A stretch of DNA of 15,315 nucleotides from Euryarchaeota archaeon UBA602 (GTDB lineage Archaea > Thermoplasmatota > Poseidoniia > Poseidoniales > Thalassarchaeaceae). Where the stretch lies: assembly GCA_002498455.1 (NCBI GenBank), contig DAHO01000004.1, positions 35,450 through 50,764 of the forward strand, written 5' to 3'. Shown here piece after piece: positions 5,919-12,925 of this stretch. The notes beneath the pieces are model-generated. The model worked only from the letters and a program-made list of their open reading frames with translations. It did no database searches and had not been told where the DNA came from. The translations under genes and the position numbers were made by a program. Every line of letters begins with the position of its first letter. The stretch's first letter is position 1.

Positions 5919-5937
5919 CGCGGCGCTATGCGCCGCG
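5919..5937. repeat. GC-only hairpin enclosing the protease start codon
   Basis: CGCGGCGC (5919-5926) pairs perfectly with GCGCCGCG (5930-5937) around the 3-base loop TAT (5927-5929). All eight pairs are G-C. The ATG at 5928-5930 occupies the last two loop bases and the first stem base. The stem would be unusually stable in the message and could limit ribosome access. Confidence 0.6.
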
Positions 5938-8900
5938 GAATGCTTTCGATAGGATTGGCACTATTATTCGTAATTGGGGCGTATACGCCACTTTTCCATC
6001 AATCACAATCCGTCTCGAATGCCATTGTAGATTCGGAAATTGGGGATTTCTCAGCGTCCCAAATACCCACCAGTACAGTTTTTTCGCCGAGTCAGGAATA
6101 TTGGTCGGAACAAGAGATTGCCGAACCCATGGTCCTGACTCGTGATTTGAGGGCATTACATGCGTGGCAAATCGCTCATGGTTTGTTACCCGAACAGGCG
6201 CCCGGTAACCTGCAAGATGTATCCATATCCACGGGTATCGTCGAGCATCGCCGTGTAACAATGCCAGGATTCTTGGTACCCAAGTTGGCTGGTGTCGAGG
6301 GTGTTTTTGCAGTTTTTGAAGATCGAACGGGACCAGAGCCCGTGGGTGCACTTCCCGGTGAACCGAATTCAGTCAAGAGTGGCCAAATCCATGGGGCTGT
6401 TGATGCATGGGATCGGGGTTACAACGGGAGTGGAGTCCGAGTCGCTGTCGCAGACTCGGGCATCGACTTCGCCCATCCAGATCTCAATGGAACACAAGCC
6501 GTATTGGATGATCCAAATTCACCATACGATGGTTGGGGGATTATGCATGACCCGATTTCATTGGTGCGTTGGCAGCGCGATGGTTTAGCGTATCCGGCGG
6601 CCGGGAACTCTTGGTGGGTCGACACCACGAGTGTAGATGTGGATACGAACAATGATTCCATTCTTGACAATCAGGGTTGGGATATCAATGGCGCTCCACT
6701 TTCAGTATCAGGAGTCTATCACTTTGGTGAGCATTCAGACTCCCGCTTGATTCAGCGCGCAGGTGGAAACGTACACATTCTGGTAATCGATACCCAAGTG
6801 GCAGGTGTATACGATACCATCCTTATTGACATCGATCGTGACGGGGACTTCGGCGATGAATCATCCGTCAATCAATCCAATCCGACCTACGGCCGAGACA
6901 CCAACGGCGACGGACTTTGGGATCAAAGCGCCGGATTGTTGTGGTGGATTTCAGATGGTATCAATGGTGTGCCTTATGGTGATATTTATGCCGCAAGAAA
7001 TGGATACCAAAACCGGGTTGCTGGTGCCGGCGACCTGATTTTGCTCATGCTGAATGATGCTTCAGAAGCCGGTGGAAACCATGGGACTCTGTGCGCCTCT
7101 GCTGTGGCCGCTCAGGGAGTCATCAGCAATGGTGCAGTTCTTGGAATGGCACCTGGTGCTGAACTCATTGCGGTGTCAAACCTGTATGCGGGTGGTTCAT
7201 GGCTGGATTCATTCCGATTCATATCAGAAGGATACGATGGTAACGCTAGCACCTCACATGATCAAGGACAAATTGGCTCATTCTCGTTTGGCAACTCTGC
7301 TGCTCATGACGACGGAGCAGATTATTGGTCGTTGTATTTGGATTGGCTTACTCGAGTTCACTCACCAGAGACGACATATTTCGTCGCTGTTGGCAATGGT
7401 GGTCACGGGTATGGGACTACGGCCTCTCCCGGTGGTGCACACGGTGTGATTTCTGTCGGAGCCTTTTCGTCAAAGGGAAGCACGTGGGGTGAATCGGCCT
7501 CTTGGTCAAACCGAGGCCCGAACTCTGTGAGTCGTTTAGATCCGGATATCGTTGCTGTGGGTTGGTCAGCTACAGGCGATCGTACGCTAAATGAAGTTAC
7601 CAATGCCAACAATGCGCGTACGACTTGGAGTGGGACCTCTCTATCCACACCCATTGCAGCAGGCTTGGCTGCAGTCATGTATCAGGCGTGGAATAATGCC
7701 ACTGGTGCTTGGCCCGACTCCCAAACTTTCCGCGATTTGGTGATGTCGACCGCAGACGATCGCGGGTATGATCCATTGGTTCAGGGTGCCGGATGGATGA
7801 ATGCGAGTCGGGGAGTCGATGTTATCGATGGTAGAGAAGGGTCCCTGATGGTGAGTCCGGCTTCATGGATGACGGGGGAAAACGAAGGTGCACATCGGGA
7901 TGGGAATCTGAACTTCCTGCTTCCAGGTCAAAATCAGACCATGCAACTTTCCTTATCCAATCCCGGTCCAGAGCCAATGAACATCTCAATGACACCGTCT
8001 GAATTGGTACCTTTGGCTGGTCAGCACATGATTTGGAACAGCACAGATCAAGGCGCTAATGCGACTTGGGATGGTCACCAATCACGTCCTGATTGGGCCT
8101 TTCCGCTACACATCCATGGCGATGCGAATTTATCCCTCCCACCTGAAGTAACACTGATTCGAGCACGAGCCGTGATGGAGGGTGAGGGTTTTGATGGCAA
8201 TCAAAATTTACAGTCTGAAAATCGAATTCATCTACGCATCTATCGTTGGACTGACACGGACAATGATGGCAATTGGACTTCAGACTTTGATAATGACAGC
8301 TATGTCGATGACGGGGAATGGACCGAGTCAACTGAATTGGAGATGATTACGGAACACGTCTACGAATCCGGTCAAGTTGAGGCTCGCGTTGGCAACCCAC
8401 ACAATTGGGAAGGAGATGGTCTCATTGTGGCCTTGTGGCGGGAATTTATTCGTGCCCCAAACAAAGATCCACTTTACATCGAATTTGATTGGACGGCTTT
8501 TGGCCCGGCGAATGATTCTTGGATTTCAGCACCCTCAAACTTGACTCTCGCTGCACAATCGACCTCTATGGTAAATGTCACCATTGATGTGCCATTGTCA
8601 GCACGTGGTGGACTCAAGCAACATGGATTAAGAATTGAAGCGATTACCAACAATTCAACGCGTACTTGGTCATGGCCAGTGATTACGAACGTTGGATTTA
8701 GCGGTCCTTTTTCGATAGCGCCTCTGCCGACTGATGGAAATCTGAGTAATCAAACACTGTACGATGAAACCTGGCTGCAAGGTGCCCAGCGATGGGGTTG
8801 GAGGGCCGAATCAGGGGATTGGAAATTCCTGACGATGGATTGGCCAAATGCTCTCTCAGGAAATGGATCGATATTGGTTGATGTTGACTGGCCCGACAAT

Positions 8901-11900
8901 CCATACACCGATGTCGACGTCCATTGGATGAGTGAGGCCGACCATCCATTCTATCTTGATGATCCTACAGCATACGGCCCACGTACAGTTGTGATGGAAA
9001 CCGGATCTGTTGGACAGCATCAGGGTGGCGGAAAGTATGCGCATTATACCAACGGAGGTGGGAGTCGAGAAATCATCATCGCTGATGATTCGCCGGGGAC
9101 CAAACAAATGCTACTGCATTCGGCGATGCATGGAGTCAATACGAATGACAATCCATTGAACATTAGTGTAGGATACATCACACCTTTGGACTCTGGTTTG
9201 ACCACAACTCTGTCCGATTGGACCCAGCAGAATGGTGTTTCAACTCATCGGATTGGCTCGACAATGGGTTTGGACATTGACAATATCGCGGCAAACGGTT
9301 TCACCATTCCTCAATATTTGTCCAGTGAAACCGCTTACCAAGACGACCCTGCCGACGTGACATCATCATCGTACATCCGGGCATTTTCTGCAAACTCAAA
9401 TGAATTGATTGAGTTGGAAATTGGTTGCCATCAATCGGGCATTGATCTCGATTTATTCCTCTACCGTGATGCCAATGGAAATGGTGTATTGGATTGGGGT
9501 AATGAGCAGGTCGGTAGTTCGGGAAATTTCAATTGCGATGAATCGATTTCCTACACAGGAGGGCAATCGGGGACGTATTGGGCGGTGGTCCATGGGTATG
9601 ACTTACGCACCTCAAATACAACATTCTGGCTAAGATGGACTGAAATTGGTGGCAATGATCTTGGCATTACTGACTTTGTGTCATTGAACCATTCAGAGAT
9701 TCAGACCTTGTATCCGAATGGCTCGAATGCTCTTGCGGGTGCGATTCCAGAAACAGTTCTCGAATTGAATTTGACTTGGAATCGTCCCTCCAGCGCAGGC
9801 ATCTGGGGAGGGTTTGTTGATTTGACATTGGATAGCGGTGGTTTGATTCGTTTGCCCTATTCGTTCACTCTCGTAGACCCTGCTCCGGAACTTTCGTTTT
9901 CGCTTCCGAATGGCACTCGAACAAATCAGTCACTCGACATTTCGATGCTAGCATTCGATCAGGGTACGGGTTTCAACCTAAGTGGATTGGATTTTGATTT
10001 CGATACTCAGAATTATGGTGAATTGCCCACTGACATGACCTTTGAGGCTACGATGATCGATGGAGAGAATCGTGATGACTTGGAGGGTTTGTGGACGCAT
10101 TGGAATGCCAATCGATTGTATCAACCTGGGAATCATTTCGCGTTGGCCGATGGCAATCTCTCGCTCGAGGCTGAGAGTCCGATGCATTTGCATTCGGGTG
10201 AGGGCCCTAGTTGGCAGTTCGCAGATGATTCTCACGGATATTTTGGAGCCGGATACATGACCACCAATGCCGATGGATACAATTCTGGAAACCAGACCTC
10301 GGGCTCTCGGCTGTCTTGGGATGTAGAGTTTGATTCTGCAGGCATCTACTGGGTTTGGCTTCGAATCCAACAGAATGGCGATGATGCAAATTCAATTCAC
10401 ATGGGCGTCAATGGGCAAATTCATCCTTTGGGTGGAAATGGGATATCTACCAATGCGAGTGGTTGGAATTGGGTGAGTGAATTCGACAATATTTCCGGGG
10501 TTCAAAGAGCGTCGTTCAACATCACTTCTCCGGGTAGACACTCGATTGATTTGTGGGTAAGAGAATCCGGGGTGAGTGTCGACTGTCTCATTTTGACCAA
10601 CGATTCACAGTGGGATCCCAGTCAGGCATCAGGCAATTTACCACCAACGTCTACATTGTGGACCGATCTGACTCTACGCACAGCTTGGCTCAACTGGAGT
10701 TTACCCAGTGATAACCGCTGGCATGAGTATCGAGGAGCCGCATTGGATTTGACCAACAGGCTCGATAACGCACAATTGCTCGTTGAGCACGATGATATTG
10801 TCCCACCGATAGCGATTCACAATTGGAGGCCCTTCACCAATCAATCAACCTTATCCGACACTTGGGCAATGACTGACCCTGAAGCCACTTTATGGCTGAA
10901 TGGAACTGAAATTATCGTGGATTCTAATGGTCGAGCAAATCTTGAGTTAAGTTTGCAACCAACCATATGGGGGCAATCCACTCAAGGTCAGCAAGGTCAA
11001 TCCAACATGTGGGATACTTCCACTTGGTCTTGGCATGGCATGAATGAGTTCAACCTCACAGCTGTCGATGCTGCAGGGAATTGGAACCATGCAAATCTGA
11101 GTATGGTGTACGACCCTTGGGCGCTTTCAAACGAGGGCCCTACACCTCAATTGTCCTTCGATTCAATGCGTTTACTCGAGTGGGGCGATGCACATGTTCC
11201 CGTTGAACCGAATCCTTACAGCATCAATCTCGGAGAGGTCATTGTCAGCCGCTTGTTTGATGGTTACGAAATTTGCTTGAGTGTGTTTGCCCCATCGGGT
11301 GTACTCATGGAAAACCAATGTCAAATCGATACGGCTCCTCCTTGGGATGAGCCGTTTGGTTCAAATCGACCGGTGATGGAAGAAAATCGATTTCTGTTTA
11401 ATTTCACGAATTGGCCTGATGCCATCTATGAACTTGAACTCCAAATTACAGATTGGGCAAACAATACCGGTACCCATTCTGCAACCATCCATATCGATCG
11501 TACTGCACCGCAAGTCACCATCCAATCTCCAACCGTGAATGAAATCCTTTTCGACCATCATTTAGACATCCTGTGGAATGTCAGTGAAACAAGTTTCCAA
11601 TGGGTTGAAGTTGATGGAATTGTCATTTGGTCAGGAGGCCAATATGGACAAAACAATTCGAATTGGATGAATGGGAGCCAAAGCATTCAATTCGACTTGA
11701 ATCGAACGGGCAACCACTCAATATGTGTGAATGCGCGAGATTTAGCAGGCGCATGGCCGACAGGCGCTTCTGGTCCAAATTCCAATCAGACTTGTATTGA
11801 GGTTCATCTTCCTGAAGAGACCTATTGGCCCACACTGGATGCTCCATGGAATGCCACTCATGTCAACACGACTCGTGTATGGGCGGAACTGACATTGGGG

Positions 11901-12881
11901 CCTGATCAATCGTATCAATGGTGGCACAACCACAGTTCAGGAGCGCTTGAAGCGGTGCAGTATGAAGTCGTCAATGGCACAGTGGTAATTCCAATTGATT
12001 TGAGTTTGGGACTCAATGAATTTTCATTCCATCTGGAAGCGCTCGAACGAACGTTCGTTTACGAATTGAATGTGTTCTTGGATTTGGATGCTCCAGAATT
12101 GATTGTTGAGTCACCAGCTCCTGGTCATGCAACTTACGAGTCAATGGTCTACGTTGAGGGGCGTTGTGAAGTGGGTCTGCCGGTTTATGTCAATGTAAGT
12201 GGTCTTTACAGTCAATCGAATTGTTTGGAAGATGGGACATTCAACATCAAGGCCAGCCTACCACTGAGCGAAGGAGTTTGGCCCATGGTTACTCACCAGA
12301 TTGATTTGGCCGGAAATCGAATGGTCGATGCTCGTCTAGTCATCTTAGACCAAACTGCCCCGTCTGCGAATCTTGTTTGGAATATGACTGAATGTGAGCG
12401 GCAACCGACTGCGCCGGCTTGGGGTACACCTCGGCTCGCGGAATGCGTGGTTTCAGTTGATTTGTCCATTTTGAGTGATGATGTCATTTCATGGTCAATT
12501 GAACTCTCAAATTCGGATGTCGATGCCTATACCGACTCAGGTCAAGGTTCTGAATTTGAAGGTTTACAGCCTCAAACTTTCATCGCAGAAGGAGGTGTTG
12601 GGACATGGACGGCAACGGTAGAGTTGACCGATGCCGCTGGCAATCGTCAACGATTCGTAATCAACACAGATCTCAGTGCTGCAGAAGCCACCATCGGTGA
12701 GCAATTGAAAACACCCGGGTCGCTACACAATCTATCTGGAATAGCTCTAATCGTGATTTTACTCTCTGTATTGCAGTCATTCCGAAAGCGAAATCAGACG
12801 CAAGATGATCCTTGGGACGATTCCAATTTAGAACATCTTTTACGGGGTGATGGCCTCTTTGACGACGACGAAGTCGTTTAA
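5928..12881 (+). CDS. Giant secreted subtilisin-like (S8) protease, pyrolysin-like, with C-terminal membrane anchor
   Basis: A secreted serine endopeptidase of about 2,317 residues. A signal peptide (MRRGMLSIGLALLFVIGAY) precedes a propeptide-like region to about 160. The catalytic domain is complete: Asp176 (VADSGIDF), His385 (GGNHGT), oxyanion Asn490 (VGNGG) and Ser571 (GTSLSTP). Asp and His are separated by 209 residues, far more than in simple subtilisins; pyrolysins also carry a long insert here. This insert has Asp-rich calcium-type loops at 237-247, 301-311 and 324-332. Downstream lie a DTDNDGN loop, a PPC-like beta domain near 1130-1225 (two Cys, GIDLDLFLY), a CBM6/GH115-like beta domain near 1413-1561, and several Ig-like repeats. 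A hydrophobic segment at about 2269-2285, then RKR and an acidic tail, would anchor it in the membrane. Many N-x-S/T sites suggest N-glycosylation. ATG 5928 is chosen for its Arg-Arg n-region; TTG 5865 and ATG 5940 are alternatives and none has a strong Shine-Dalgarno site. A propeller protein gene follows 44 bases later. Confidence 0.9.
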   Translation: MRRGMLSIGLALLFVIGAYTPLFHQSQSVSNAIVDSEIGDFSASQIPTSTVFSPSQEYWSEQEIAEPMVLTRDLRALHAWQIAHGLLPEQAPGNLQDVSISTGIVEHRRVTMPGFLVPKLAGVEGVFAVFEDRTGPEPVGALPGEPNSVKSGQIHGAVDAWDRGYNGSGVRVAVADSGIDFAHPDLNGTQAVLDDPNSPYDGWGIMHDPISLVRWQRDGLAYPAAGNSWWVDTTSVDVDTNNDSILDNQGWDINGAPLSVSGVYHFGEHSDSRLIQRAGGNVHILVIDTQVAGVYDTILIDIDRDGDFGDESSVNQSNPTYGRDTNGDGLWDQSAGLLWWISDGINGVPYGDIYAARNGYQNRVAGAGDLILLMLNDASEAGGNHGTLCASAVAAQGVISNGAVLGMAPGAELIAVSNLYAGGSWLDSFRFISEGYDGNASTSHDQGQIGSFSFGNSAAHDDGADYWSLYLDWLTRVHSPETTYFVAVGNGGHGYGTTASPGGAHGVISVGAFSSKGSTWGESASWSNRGPNSVSRLDPDIVAVGWSATGDRTLNEVTNANNARTTWSGTSLSTPIAAGLAAVMYQAWNNATGAWPDSQTFRDLVMSTADDRGYDPLVQGAGWMNASRGVDVIDGREGSLMVSPASWMTGENEGAHRDGNLNFLLPGQNQTMQLSLSNPGPEPMNISMTPSELVPLAGQHMIWNSTDQGANATWDGHQSRPDWAFPLHIHGDANLSLPPEVTLIRARAVMEGEGFDGNQNLQSENRIHLRIYRWTDTDNDGNWTSDFDNDSYVDDGEWTESTELEMITEHVYESGQVEARVGNPHNWEGDGLIVALWREFIRAPNKDPLYIEFDWTAFGPANDSWISAPSNLTLAAQSTSMVNVTIDVPLSARGGLKQHGLRIEAITNNSTRTWSWPVITNVGFSGPFSIAPLPTDGNLSNQTLYDETWLQGAQRWGWRAESGDWKFLTMDWPNALSGNGSILVDVDWPDNPYTDVDVHWMSEADHPFYLDDPTAYGPRTVVMETGSVGQHQGGGKYAHYTNGGGSREIIIADDSPGTKQMLLHSAMHGVNTNDNPLNISVGYITPLDSGLTTTLSDWTQQNGVSTHRIGSTMGLDIDNIAANGFTIPQYLSSETAYQDDPADVTSSSYIRAFSANSNELIELEIGCHQSGIDLDLFLYRDANGNGVLDWGNEQVGSSGNFNCDESISYTGGQSGTYWAVVHGYDLRTSNTTFWLRWTEIGGNDLGITDFVSLNHSEIQTLYPNGSNALAGAIPETVLELNLTWNRPSSAGIWGGFVDLTLDSGGLIRLPYSFTLVDPAPELSFSLPNGTRTNQSLDISMLAFDQGTGFNLSGLDFDFDTQNYGELPTDMTFEATMIDGENRDDLEGLWTHWNANRLYQPGNHFALADGNLSLEAESPMHLHSGEGPSWQFADDSHGYFGAGYMTTNADGYNSGNQTSGSRLSWDVEFDSAGIYWVWLRIQQNGDDANSIHMGVNGQIHPLGGNGISTNASGWNWVSEFDNISGVQRASFNITSPGRHSIDLWVRESGVSVDCLILTNDSQWDPSQASGNLPPTSTLWTDLTLRTAWLNWSLPSDNRWHEYRGAALDLTNRLDNAQLLVEHDDIVPPIAIHNWRPFTNQSTLSDTWAMTDPEATLWLNGTEIIVDSNGRANLELSLQPTIWGQSTQGQQGQSNMWDTSTWSWHGMNEFNLTAVDAAGNWNHANLSMVYDPWALSNEGPTPQLSFDSMRLLEWGDAHVPVEPNPYSINLGEVIVSRLFDGYEICLSVFAPSGVLMENQCQIDTAPPWDEPFGSNRPVMEENRFLFNFTNWPDAIYELELQITDWANNTGTHSATIHIDRTAPQVTIQSPTVNEILFDHHLDILWNVSETSFQWVEVDGIVIWSGGQYGQNNSNWMNGSQSIQFDLNRTGNHSICVNARDLAGAWPTGASGPNSNQTCIEVHLPEETYWPTLDAPWNATHVNTTRVWAELTLGPDQSYQWWHNHSSGALEAVQYEVVNGTVVIPIDLSLGLNEFSFHLEALERTFVYELNVFLDLDAPELIVESPAPGHATYESMVYVEGRCEVGLPVYVNVSGLYSQSNCLEDGTFNIKASLPLSEGVWPMVTHQIDLAGNRMVDARLVILDQTAPSANLVWNMTECERQPTAPAWGTPRLAECVVSVDLSILSDDVISWSIELSNSDVDAYTDSGQGSEFEGLQPQTFIAEGGVGTWTATVELTDAAGNRQRFVINTDLSAAEATIGEQLKTPGSLHNLSGIALIVILLSVLQSFRKRNQTQDDPWDDSNLEHLLRGDGLFDDDEVV

Positions 12882-12925
12882 CCAAGGAATCGACACCATC
12901 AAACACTGATTGACGATGTGGCTTC

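Noticed and set aside
9978..10370. Antisense frame inside the giant protease (and others like it)
   Set aside because: It overlaps a continuous coding frame with clear domains and shows no independent signal.
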